A stretch of 55,828 nt of DNA from a virus. The stretch is from the IMG/VR virus record IMGVR_UViG_3300044998_000776, positions 1 through 55,828 of that record; one strand, given 5' to 3'. Every line of letters begins with the position of its first letter. The stretch's first letter is position 1. Below, in pieces: positions 49,646 to 55,828 of the stretch. Below the pieces are notes generated by a model, which saw nothing but the letters and a program-made list of their open reading frames with translations, was not told the origin of the DNA and made no database searches. The position numbers and the translations under genes were made by a program.

Positions 49646-49813
49646 CTAGCGGTCGTCGTCTTCCTCGTCGTTGCTTAGAGAATTGCGCATCTCTTCGATG
49701 GCCATGGCAAACTGAAAGAGCGCGACGGCTGCTCCCAGCACTGAGACGGTCTTGGGTGAAAAAAGCTTCTTGGCTGCTCGCCCCAGCGAATCCTTGACGT
49801 CTTGAAACTTCAT
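49646..49813 (-). CDS. Small membrane protein, 55 aa, ending in TAG
   Basis: Encodes MKFQDVKDSLGRAAKKLFSP, then KTVSVLGAAVALFQFAMAIE, an amphipathic basic start and one hydrophobic helix, and an acidic tail NDEEDDDR. Too short for usual gene calling but well placed. The TAG is followed by codons for ADDR and TGA, which brings the stop to 3 bases before the next ATG, so read-through would give tight gene packing like the neighbours. Confidence 0.6.
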   Translation of the reverse strand: MKFQDVKDSLGRAAKKLFSPKTVSVLGAAVALFQFAMAIEEMRNSLSNDEEDDDR

Positions 49814-49867
49814 GTGTCGGCTCCTTGGTCGGACCTTAGTATCTATCTAACACTTGACGGGAGGTGA

Positions 49868-50284
49868 TTACACGGCAATGATTTCGCCGTATGCTGTCTT
49901 ATAATTGCCATCCAAGACGAAATGAACATATCCTGGTTGGACCACATATTCTATGTGCTCGACGAGCACACGATATCCGCCGACTAGTCTCCAATTTTCT
50001 CCGATGCGTACTCGTGTATGACCCAAAAAGACGCCGGCGCTTTTGTTAGGCAAGTTGATTTTGAGGCTATCTCCGTTGCGATCAGGCATCGGGCTACCGT
50101 CGGCTCGTAACTGTTTTTTATCGTTGCCTGAAAAAGTCAAGTACTCGGCAAACTGAATCGCCGGTACCTCGCCGCGATTATAAGCCCACGAATCGTTGAT
50201 CAAAACGACGAGCTCTCCAGGTTGTCTAACGCGGCGGAGGCGGGCTTTCTTTTCTTTGCCACGATTGCGTCTTCGACTTCTCAT
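49868..50284 (-). CDS. Hypothetical basic protein, 138 aa
   Basis: Arg/Lys-rich N-terminus (RSRRRNRGKEKKARLRRVRQ), then beta-rich segments VGGYRVLVEHIEYVV and YVHFVLDGNYKTAYGEIIAV. The basic tail may bind nucleic acid. Start ATG overlaps the upstream stop (ATGA at 50281-50284). No family recognised. Confidence 0.65.
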   Translation of the reverse strand: MRSRRRNRGKEKKARLRRVRQPGELVVLINDSWAYNRGEVPAIQFAEYLTFSGNDKKQLRADGSPMPDRNGDSLKINLPNKSAGVFLGHTRVRIGENWRLVGGYRVLVEHIEYVVQPGYVHFVLDGNYKTAYGEIIAV

Positions 50285-50502
50285 CTTCTTCTTTGGACGA
50301 GCATCGCTTCGGGTTCGAAGGTCCGCAACGTCTTCATCGGGCTTTTTTTATCGATCGAATCGATATAGTAGACGGACCAAAAACGTTCGGGCCCGGGAGG
50401 AGGACCGTCGATATCATGTTCCTTAACCTTGAAGACAAAGTAATACTGGCCGCTCAGAGCTATGAGATCCCCTTTTCGGACATCTTCCCACTTGAGCAGC
50501 AT
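50281..50502 (-). CDS. Hypothetical SH3-like small protein, 73 aa
   Basis: MLLKWEDVRKGDLIALSGQY, YFVFKVKEHDIDG, then FWSVYYIDSIDKKS: a small beta-barrel-like pattern. Strong ribosome binding site (caggagaag) lies 10 bases upstream. Coupled to the next gene by ATGA. Confidence 0.65.
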   Translation of the reverse strand: MLLKWEDVRKGDLIALSGQYYFVFKVKEHDIDGPPPGPERFWSVYYIDSIDKKSPMKTLRTFEPEAMLVQRRR

Positions 50503-50560
50503 CGCATTACTTCTCCTGGGACCCGGGTCCTTTCTCTTCGGCAGAAGAGGGAGCCGTCTC

Positions 50561-50761
50561 CTAGTGCAGCAATTTACGAAACTCGACCTCGTCGTTCCAG
50601 GCTTCGATAGTCCAGCCGCACTGTTTGAGAACTTCGCAAAAGATGCGATTCTGTTGGTCGCTTTTCCACGGGTTTTCCTTCACCTCGAGCGCTTCGGCGA
50701 TGGCCCACCAGGCCGAGGCCAAATCCTCGTAGGAGGGCGTAAATGCGTCTTCCATGTTCAT
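50561..50761 (-). CDS. Hypothetical small protein, 66 aa, ending in TAG with a 17-codon read-through tail
   Basis: Encodes MNMEDAFTPSYEDLASAWWA, then IAEALEVKENPWKSDQQNRI: soluble, acidic, Trp-rich. Stops at TAG (50561-50563). The same frame continues for 17 sense codons (ETAPSSAEEKGPGSQEK) to a TAA only 4 bases before the next ATG. Thus the normal stop leaves an unusual 58-base gap, while read-through gives the packing seen in the rest of the cluster. Unknown function. Confidence 0.6.
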   Translation of the reverse strand: MNMEDAFTPSYEDLASAWWAIAEALEVKENPWKSDQQNRIFCEVLKQCGWTIEAWNDEVEFRKLLH

Positions 50762-50780
50762 AAGAATTACCTTCGAAGCA

Positions 50781-50796
50781 GATCGTGAGCACGATC
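50781..50796. repeat. 16-bp palindrome GATCGTG-AG-CACGATC
   Basis: Perfect inverted repeat of 7 bp with a 2-base centre in the gap before the gene at 50561. Symmetry suits a dimeric regulator binding site better than a hairpin with such a small loop. Confidence 0.5.
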
Positions 50797-50800
50797 TTCT

Positions 50801-51172
50801 TCATTTCATTTCTCTTTCGGGGTTGGATTGGACCTTTTCTAGTTCACTTGAGCGCACGTATCCTGGTTTTCCTTCCGCTGTCATGACGATCGTCAACCTT
50901 CCGTTGGGAGAATCGATCAGATCGAGGACGATGACTCCTTCATACGCATCGAGATATTTTCCTTGGCCTCTGCAGACCGGTCTCTCTCGATTGCATGACC
51001 AGCAACAACGAATACCGCTATCTCGACCCGAGTACGCGTTCTTCCACTTTTCCCTGGGAATGGGCTTGACCAGGTCTCCGATGTTATATCCAAATTTGAC
51101 GGCGAGCGCTTCAAGCTTGATAGGGTCGCTTACGATTCGATTTCGAAGTATCTTACTGTTATATTTCCTCAT
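50801..51172 (-). CDS. Hypothetical protein with cysteine cluster, 123 aa
   Basis: The middle IRCCWSCNRERPVC has four cysteines in a short space that could bind zinc. Otherwise KFGYNIGDLVKPIPREKW and DAYEGVIVLDLIDSPNGRLT are beta-rich. Starts ATG 51172, with TTG one codon earlier also possible. Divergent from the plus-strand gene at 51196; the 23 bases between them hold TATAAT on the plus strand. Confidence 0.65.
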   Translation of the reverse strand: MRKYNSKILRNRIVSDPIKLEALAVKFGYNIGDLVKPIPREKWKNAYSGRDSGIRCCWSCNRERPVCRGQGKYLDAYEGVIVLDLIDSPNGRLTIVMTAEGKPGYVRSSELEKVQSNPEREMK

Positions 51173-51181
51173 CAAATGTCC

Positions 51182-51187
51182 TATAAT
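51182..51187 (+). promoter_or_regulatory. TATAAT before the isolated plus-strand gene
   Basis: Perfect hexamer 8 bases before ATG 51196, in the gap between two divergent genes. Likely promoter -10; the expected start would leave almost no leader. Confidence 0.4.
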
Positions 51188-51195
51188 GTAAGTAA

Positions 51196-51579
51196 ATGGA
51201 CCCGAGAAGAGACGTAGCGGCCTGGCGACCGGGCCAAAGTTTTTTGATCGTCTATAACGAACATGTTACCAATTGCGCTCCAGCCTTTTGGGACGGGCTG
51301 CCCCTGCCCTATCCTCTCGAATTCAACCCATCAACGGGTGGTCTCAGAGGACTCGACTACTTTCCCGATGAAAGTTACATCATGTGTATCGGTGATGATG
51401 TTAGGCCCTGGATGAATTCACCTACCTTCGTTGGTATCAATTGTCTCTATAAGGATAGAATTATTTGGTTTTTGATCGATACTAACCAGGCGAGGAACGT
51501 GACAAAGACACCATTCGGGTTCGAATTGGTTCCTATCGACGTGCCTTTCGTTTCTTTGCGCTCGAGAAGTTCTGAGTAA
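51196..51579 (+). CDS. Hypothetical plus-strand protein, 127 aa
   Basis: The only plus-strand gene in the 42-56 kb block. MDPRRDVAAWRPGQSFLIVY, then PSTGGLRGLDYFPDESYIMC, GDDVRPWMNS, IIWFLIDTNQARN: beta-rich, aromatic, no membrane segment, no recognised domain. Its 3' end overlaps the convergent gene 51533 by 47 bases, so the two mRNAs would be complementary over their ends and could regulate each other. Confidence 0.65.
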   Translation: MDPRRDVAAWRPGQSFLIVYNEHVTNCAPAFWDGLPLPYPLEFNPSTGGLRGLDYFPDESYIMCIGDDVRPWMNSPTFVGINCLYKDRIIWFLIDTNQARNVTKTPFGFELVPIDVPFVSLRSRSSE

Positions 51580-52018
51580 ACCAGTATTTGATAGTCGCAT
51601 CGACGTCGTCGGCTTCTTCGGGTATCGAACCCAATTGGACCCAGCCGGGAAAGCCATCGGGCGGAATGACTTCGACCAAGACGATGTTGCCATGTTTTGA
51701 GATGAGAACCTGACCGGTCAAAAAGAAGGGTTCGTTGCACTGGATCAATCGATTTTGGTCGATTCGAGTCGAACCATCATCGTTCAAGATTCGAACCTGC
51801 ATGTTGGGGAGCACGGGCACTTCTCCGAAGACTTCTCCGAAGACGCTGATGTCTCCGAAACCATATTTTTCTCCCGTCAGGTCGCTCGTCTTCCGCATCA
51901 TATACGTGCCCGGTTCTACCTTTTTTCTGTTGACGAAAGGGTTAGACGCTTCTCTTGCTGTCCAATAATCGGGCCTCCTCACCGCCCTGCCTTTCGAGAC
52001 CGGTCTTCTGTTTTTCAT
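51533..52018 (-). CDS. Hypothetical protein, 161 aa
   Basis: Basic N-terminus (MKNRRPVSKGRAVRRPDYWT), middle with repeated FGDISVFGEVFGEVPVLPNM and beta-rich C-terminal GNIVLVEVIPPDGFPGWVQL ending in a Lys/Arg-rich tail (SSAKKRKARR). Nucleic-acid binding is possible from the basic ends. Start ATG 52018 in an ATGA overlap with the Thg1-like gene, so it is in that operon. Confidence 0.65.
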   Translation of the reverse strand: MKNRRPVSKGRAVRRPDYWTAREASNPFVNRKKVEPGTYMMRKTSDLTGEKYGFGDISVFGEVFGEVPVLPNMQVRILNDDGSTRIDQNRLIQCNEPFFLTGQVLISKHGNIVLVEVIPPDGFPGWVQLGSIPEEADDVDATIKYWFTQNFSSAKKRKARR

Positions 52019-52782
52019 AGTTGTTCCTTCTTGAGATGCTGGGAAACGAAAGACCTGTCTTGCACGAAGCATGGGATGTCCCAGACAGGAATCCAACGAG
52101 CGCGCTCGGCGACGGCGCTCTTGATTTGTTTGCTGCGCTTGTCAATATATTCGACGTTTTCTTGGAAAGATTGTTTGATGACGCATCGACCTCGGGTCGA
52201 CCCGGGTTCCTCGTTTTCCCAAGGTCGCCCCGCCTCTCTCACCATGATCTTCATAGTGTCGCACGATTTCCCTAGCAGCTGCTTGTGAGAGAAGATCGAA
52301 CGTGCTAGCATTTGCACGGAATTACGAGTAGCGTCCGACTGCCTCCAAATGAGGTAATTGACGATCTCATCCTTAGGGAGGACAAAGACACGAGAATCGA
52401 ACTGAGCGACTCTCATCTTGCCGAAGATTTTCGGAGATTCCAGCGTCATACGGGTCGAGGCGATGGCCGCCGAGATGGAACACATCTTTTGGACATTGCC
52501 GTCGAACCAGATATTAGCTCCGTTGCCCGAGGAGACGATGACAGAGACCTCATCCGACTGCACGTAAGCCAGGAGCGCTCCTTGAATGTTTTCACACAGC
52601 TCCCGCGCCACCTCATTCATCGATGACTGCAGCATCTCGTCGAAGGGCTCTTTGGCTCCCCGAGTGTAAGTGTGAAAAGCTCGACCGTCGACTCGAATGA
52701 CGATAAAATCGCCCTCGTTCTCGATCTTCAGGTAGCCACGATAGGCTCCCTCGTACTGCTTCATCCTGTCGGAGAGATCCAT
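52015..52782 (-). CDS. Thg1-like 3'-5' RNA polymerase (tRNA 5'-end repair)
   Basis: 255 residues. Signature sequences of the tRNA-His guanylyltransferase family: DRMKQYE, VIRVDGRAFHTYTRG with metal-binding Asp at residue 32, YVQSDEVSVI with Asp at residue 77, and the C-terminal DSRVFVLPKDEIVNYLIWRQ followed by SDATRNSVQMLARS. These polymerases add nucleotides in the reverse direction to 5' ends; Thg1-like proteins outside eukaryotes rebuild truncated tRNA 5' ends. Together with RNA ligase and a Pol-beta nucleotidyltransferase this suggests repair of damaged tRNAs during infection. It starts 6 bases after the glycohydrolase stop (ggaaac site). Intact. Confidence 0.92.
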   Translation of the reverse strand: MDLSDRMKQYEGAYRGYLKIENEGDFIVIRVDGRAFHTYTRGAKEPFDEMLQSSMNEVARELCENIQGALLAYVQSDEVSVIVSSGNGANIWFDGNVQKMCSISAAIASTRMTLESPKIFGKMRVAQFDSRVFVLPKDEIVNYLIWRQSDATRNSVQMLARSIFSHKQLLGKSCDTMKIMVREAGRPWENEEPGSTRGRCVIKQSFQENVEYIDKRSKQIKSAVAERARWIPVWDIPCFVQDRSFVSQHLKKEQL

Positions 52783-52788
52783 GTTTCC

Positions 52789-53689
52789 TCACACGTCGTA
52801 TTCGTTCATCAATCGCTTGCCCAGCGAAAGCAAAAAGTCGGGTCCGTATTTGAGGTTGCCCGTCGCCTCGAGCGCCTGTTCAAAAAATCGGGTAGAATTT
52901 CGTTTTGATATCGAGTCGAGGCGATGCCCCAGGCGACAGCGGCGACCGAATCGGCGTCACCACGCCACTCGATCGTCTGCCGCAAGATGTCCATCAAGGA
53001 TGGTTGTTCGATGAGCAGGGTCGTAACGGCATGCGCTGTATTGATACCGATACCGTGGCCGCGTGGATCGCTATGCTGCAGGCCCACTCCGCCCTTCCAG
53101 GGTTCGCTCAGAAAATTCATATCGGGCAAATAATGGGGCAAGACCCGACTCGTAAAGAGCAAAATGGGACATGAGTCCGACGGCCTGCGCCGATCGGATT
53201 CCGCCCCAAGTATCGTGCGTTACTTTAGCCTGCGTCTCGCAAACTCTAAGGACTTCCTCGGGAGTGAAAAGCGCTCCGATGGGAACCGCCCGCATGCGCG
53301 CTCCATTCTTGTTGGAGTCGGGCACGAGATTAAGCTTGAGCTCGTCGACAGTCTTAGACTTCTCGAGGATCTCCTGAAACTTACGAGAATAACCATCTCG
53401 CGGATCTCTCTTGAAAGCTTCGAAAAAGCGCCAGGCGAACATATCGGTCGTTAGGTAGTTCTCCCAGTAGCAGCCCGCCGCGTCCCTCAACAGCGCTTCG
53501 GTGACAGCGATCGACATCTGCGTGTCGTCAGCGTACATACCGGGATTGAGCCTGTGATGCGTGGGATGCTTATGAAACTTTTCGAATTTGAGAACTTCTT
53601 CGAACAGTTCGGGATGCTCTGTGCGCTTGCAGTATTCGACGGCCATGGCATAAGCGTCGCAGAAGGAACTTATCGTTAAGATGCTTCAT
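52789..53689 (-). pseudogene. ADP-ribosylglycohydrolase (DraG-like) with three frameshifts
   Basis: Removes ADP-ribose from proteins or nucleic acids in intact form. Recognisable: DAYAMAVEYCKR at the start (after a shift near 53655), RLNPGMYADDTQMSIAVTEA with the metal-binding D-D-T, VPIGALF, then after a missing T in a T4 run (plus-strand A4, 53161-53164) HSDPRGHGIGINTAHAVTTL and RGDADSVAAVAWGIAS, and after a missing T in T6 (52882-52887) the end FEQALEATGNLKYGPDFLLS. The ATG at 53689 overlaps the upstream stop, and the restored stop is 6 bases before the Thg1 start, so gene boundaries are well conserved. Homopolymer errors in the assembly could explain two of the lesions. Confidence 0.75.
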
Positions 53690-53850
53690 TCTTCGTCCTC
53701 CTGAAAGAAGGGATCCGTGATCCATTCGAGCTCTTCGATCTGATCTCTAAGAGCAGATTTTACCTCTTTGAGTCGATTTTCTATGTCTTCGATTTCGAAG
53801 ATCCTCATCGAGAGGATGTCGATTGTCTTGCGCGCTTCTTTGGGAGTCAT
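53686..53850 (-). CDS. Hypothetical small helical protein, 54 aa
   Basis: Encodes MTPKEARKTIDILSMRIFEI and ENRLKEVKSALRDQIEELEW: a coiled-coil-like acidic peptide. ATG 53850 has a ggag ribosome binding site and an ATGA overlap with the upstream gene; its own TGA overlaps the start of the glycohydrolase. Tight coupling on both sides supports it as a real gene although short. Confidence 0.62.
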   Translation of the reverse strand: MTPKEARKTIDILSMRIFEIEDIENRLKEVKSALRDQIEELEWITDPFFQEDEE

Positions 53851-54167
53851 CCCCATCTCCTATGATGTCTCCTGAACCTGTCGATGTTGTCGTCGAGGGC
53901 GTCATTCATTAGTTGAGCCGCCAGCTCGAAGAGATCCTTGTCGGATCTCGAAAATGTATTGAACGTGTTCTCCTGCGTCCTGCGTCCCAGATCATCCAAT
54001 CCGATGCGAGTCAGTTCTTCTCTCATCCAAATCGAGATCGTGACGGTATCTTTCGTCTGCTGATCGCAGACCCAATTGGGACCCCGGTCGACGGCATACG
54101 ATGAGAACAGCCTCTCAAAATCAGCGCTCACCTTTTCTCGTATGCCGTCGGCCGTGTACCGTTCCAT
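53847..54167 (-). CDS. Hypothetical protein, 106 aa
   Basis: Starts MERYTADGIREKVSADFERL one base after the stop of the lipoprotein gene. Contains FSSYAVDRGPNW, VTISIWMREELTRIGLDDLG and an Arg/His-rich end. It may continue the SPFH-like protein upstream functionally, as Band-7 proteins often have a helical C-terminal part, but this is only suggested by position. No catalytic motif. Confidence 0.6.
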   Translation of the reverse strand: MERYTADGIREKVSADFERLFSSYAVDRGPNWVCDQQTKDTVTISIWMREELTRIGLDDLGRRTQENTFNTFSRSDKDLFELAAQLMNDALDDNIDRFRRHHRRWG

Positions 54168-54168
54168 A

Positions 54169-54576
54169 TCAGCCCAGCTTGTGACGGATGTGAGCCGCAT
54201 CCTCCTTGCCCTTTTCCGGAGGGGGTGCCTTGCCTTCGGGCGAAAGCTTTTCGAGCAACGTCTGCACCGTCTTCTCTTCGTCGCTCGCCGCGCTATAGCT
54301 GACGTAGACGTCGAGGCTGAATTGGACGCCGTCCTTGGTGAGAGCGGTCAGAGATTCCTTGACAGTGCGTTGTCCGCACTCCACCATGCGAATCTCGGGG
54401 TAGATGCCCGTATAGTACGTGCCCGGGCCCAGGATGGGTCCCTCGAAGCCTCGACTGCCGATCCAAAGAGCGGCGGTCTTATCGAACATGCGACCCTTGT
54501 GAGCCGGGGGAACGTCCTGACTGCTGCAACCGATGAGAGAGAGCGCCGCCAATGCGAGCGCGATCCGACGATACAT
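54169..54576 (-). CDS. Lipoprotein with SPFH/Band-7-like domain, 135 aa
   Basis: Signal peptide with lipobox (ALAALSLIGCSS), lipidated Cys at about residue 17. The mature part GFEGPILGPGTYYTGIYPEI, RMVECGQRTVKE and LTKDGVQFSLDVYVSYSA follows the strand order of the SPFH (stomatin/prohibitin/Band-7) N-terminal domain. Short for the family, so a truncated version or one completed by the next gene. It would be attached to the inner or outer membrane. Exported phage lipoproteins can block superinfection; not shown here. Confidence 0.7.
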   Translation of the reverse strand: MYRRIALALAALSLIGCSSQDVPPAHKGRMFDKTAALWIGSRGFEGPILGPGTYYTGIYPEIRMVECGQRTVKESLTALTKDGVQFSLDVYVSYSAASDEEKTVQTLLEKLSPEGKAPPPEKGKEDAAHIRHKLG

Positions 54577-54635
54577 TTGTTCTGTTCCGTGTGAGTTAGA
54601 GTCCTATCCTGCAACCCCAACTGTAACACAGAGAG

Positions 54636-55400
54636 CTATGGCATTACAATGCGGCGGATCGCTTCCATTTCTGTTTCGAAATCCTTGTCAGCAATCGCAG
54701 CCTGGACATCTTCGGGCGTCCCGAGGCCCCACATACGTTTCGAAGAAATGTTAGAAATTGTCCCGTCAATGTAGTTGTAGGCTGGGCACAAATAGAATTC
54801 GTTATTGAATCTATCGTTGGCCGCGATCATCTTTTTGATGGCGTTGATAGCGACGCTTCGGTTGGCATAACCATAGACACCCACAGTCGCGTGATCGGAG
54901 ATGGGATTCTTTTCGGCCACGCGAGTGATGAGTCCCTTTTTGTTGACCTCGGCGAACGACCACTTGGGATTTCGACCAGGTTCTTCAAAAGTCAGGATCG
55001 AACCGGCGTGCTTATCGAGAGACTTGAGCATCTTCTGACCGTCGAAGAGAACCAATTGATCGCAATTGCAGATGACGATTTTCTCTCCTTGATCGGGCCC
55101 GTGATTCAGCCCCCAGAGGGCCGTCTCTGCGGCGCCGCCCGTCAGCTCGGCGAGCCGAATGGAACTAGCATTCTCGAGGTGAAAATCCGTTTGCCCAAAG
55201 AGGTGACCGAATTTCTCCTGAGTGATGATCGTAACAGAACAATCGACTCCAAGCTGGGATTTCATGTTGGCAATGACGAGATCCAACATCCGGACTCCCA
55301 TGACGGGAATGAAGGGTTTGGGTTCCTTATATCCCATTTGCTGGAATCTCTTGCCCTCACCCGCAGCGAGAACGATCAACCGACAATGTACTTCAACCAT
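54636..55400 (-). CDS. Sugar-1-phosphate nucleotidyltransferase
   Basis: 254 residues. RLIVLAAGEGKRFQQMGYKE and PKPFIPVMGVRMLDLVI are the nucleotide-binding G-x-G-x-R and P-K-P motifs of NDP-sugar pyrophosphorylases; IVICNCDQLVLFD carries the metal-binding Asp. It makes an NDP-sugar from sugar-1-phosphate and NTP, the probable entry step for the glycan genes at the other edge. The beginning overlaps the HAD gene by 25 bases; TTG 55379 in a TTGA overlap is an alternative start that fits the family's usual N-terminus better. Confidence 0.88.
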   Translation of the reverse strand: MVEVHCRLIVLAAGEGKRFQQMGYKEPKPFIPVMGVRMLDLVIANMKSQLGVDCSVTIITQEKFGHLFGQTDFHLENASSIRLAELTGGAAETALWGLNHGPDQGEKIVICNCDQLVLFDGQKMLKSLDKHAGSILTFEEPGRNPKWSFAEVNKKGLITRVAEKNPISDHATVGVYGYANRSVAINAIKKMIAANDRFNNEFYLCPAYNYIDGTISNISSKRMWGLGTPEDVQAAIADKDFETEMEAIRRIVMP

Positions 55401-55828
55401 TTTTGAATCCTTTCAAAATCGAGATCGTGCTTGGGGTCGAAAACGGGAGTCACGATGCATCCCGCCGCGCGGGCCGAAGCGATGCCGACGGCCGAATCCT
55501 CGAAAACAATAAGTCTTGCGGGGCTTGTGTTCATCATCGCAGCCACCGTCAAATACGGAGCGGGTGACGGCTTTTGCCATCGAACGTCTTCGTTCGAAAC
55601 GACCAGATCGAAATACTTGAGAAGATCGTAGCTTTCAAGGGCCGTTGTGCATGTCAATCTGATCGAATTGCTGCAAAGAGCCAATCCGAATCCTTGATCC
55701 TTGATATGAGCAAAGATGCTTTGCATCCACGGCACAGTAAGAGGAGCCGTAGGAATGCGGGCCACCGTCAATTCCTGCTTGTGAAAAGAGACCTTGAAGG
55801 CCTCATTTTCGTCTTTGATCAGCTTCAT
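55376..55828 (-). CDS. HAD-superfamily phosphatase (beta-phosphoglucomutase-like), 5' partial
   Basis: 150 residues up to the window edge; the N-terminal motif I (DxD) lies outside. Motif II GLALCSNSI, motif III Lys in WQKPSPAPYL and the canonical motif IV IVFEDSAVGIASARAAG are present, so this HAD looks catalytically competent, in contrast to the one at 3376. Paired with the sugar nucleotidyltransferase it may interconvert or dephosphorylate a sugar phosphate (for example a glucose-1-phosphate-type intermediate). Confidence 0.82.
   Translation of the reverse strand: MKLIKDENEAFKVSFHKQELTVARIPTAPLTVPWMQSIFAHIKDQGFGLALCSNSIRLTCTTALESYDLLKYFDLVVSNEDVRWQKPSPAPYLTVAAMMNTSPARLIVFEDSAVGIASARAAGCIVTPVFDPKHDLDFERIQKWLKYIVG

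Noticed and set aside
1-55828. CRISPR array, insertion sequence or transposase, integrase or attachment site
   Set aside because: No regularly spaced repeats, no transposase or recombinase motifs and no terminal inverted repeats were found on reading through.

Overview
The window is a fragment of a large, T4-like contractile-tailed bacteriophage genome. Evidence for this is a gp55-type late sigma factor beside a gp33-like small protein, gp25-like and gp6-like baseplate wedge genes, long arrays of tail and virion proteins, phage-type tRNAs, T4 Rnl1-type RNA ligase, and many homing-endonuclease (HEG) genes. Shine-Dalgarno sites and ATGA/TAATG overlaps are normal for a bacterial virus. The host cannot be named from the sequence.

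Layout. (1) 1-9.7 kb, plus strand: a glycan module with a 2OG-Fe(II) oxygenase, three glycosyltransferases, a HAD-fold protein lacking catalytic aspartates, UDP-galactopyranose mutase and a UDP-sugar dehydrogenase. It is interrupted by three decayed HEGs and by a split intein that carries a free-standing nuclease gene between its halves. (2) 9.7-13.2 kb, mixed metabolic and translation genes: ferredoxin, remnants of an NAD-salvage pair (nadM/nadV) fused by deletion, a dual-specificity phosphatase, two tRNAs with anticodon CUA (amber), and a peptidyl-tRNA hydrolase whose third codon is an in-frame TAG. (3) 13.2-18 kb: a RecB/Cas4-like nuclease, two more glycosyltransferases, gp55 and a gp33-like gene. 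(4) 18-42.2 kb, plus strand: baseplate and tail genes, including three tandem paralogue pairs and a repeat-built fibre, interrupted by three HEGs. (5) 42.2-55.8 kb, mostly minus strand: a tightly overlapping cluster of mainly small genes with deoxycytidylate-deaminase-like, RNA ligase, Pol-beta-type nucleotidyltransferase, Thg1-like and ADP-ribosylglycohydrolase (broken) genes, exported proteins, and a sugar-nucleotide pyrophosphorylase plus HAD phosphatase at the right edge.

How the parts may work together. The sugar genes at both edges could make and attach an unusual sugar to virion, DNA or cell surface. The RNA ligase, nucleotidyltransferase, Thg1-like enzyme, peptidyl-tRNA hydrolase and amber-reading tRNAs form a translation-maintenance set. 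gp55 and the TATAAATA-like motifs point to T4-style late transcription.

The most unusual signals are: amber tRNAs next to a gene that seems to need them; a UDP-sugar dehydrogenase fractured exactly before its catalytic cysteine by a split intein; HEG cassettes whose stop codon always overlaps the next gene's start codon; and four exact 7-bp tandem duplications that each destroy a reading frame in a dispensable gene.
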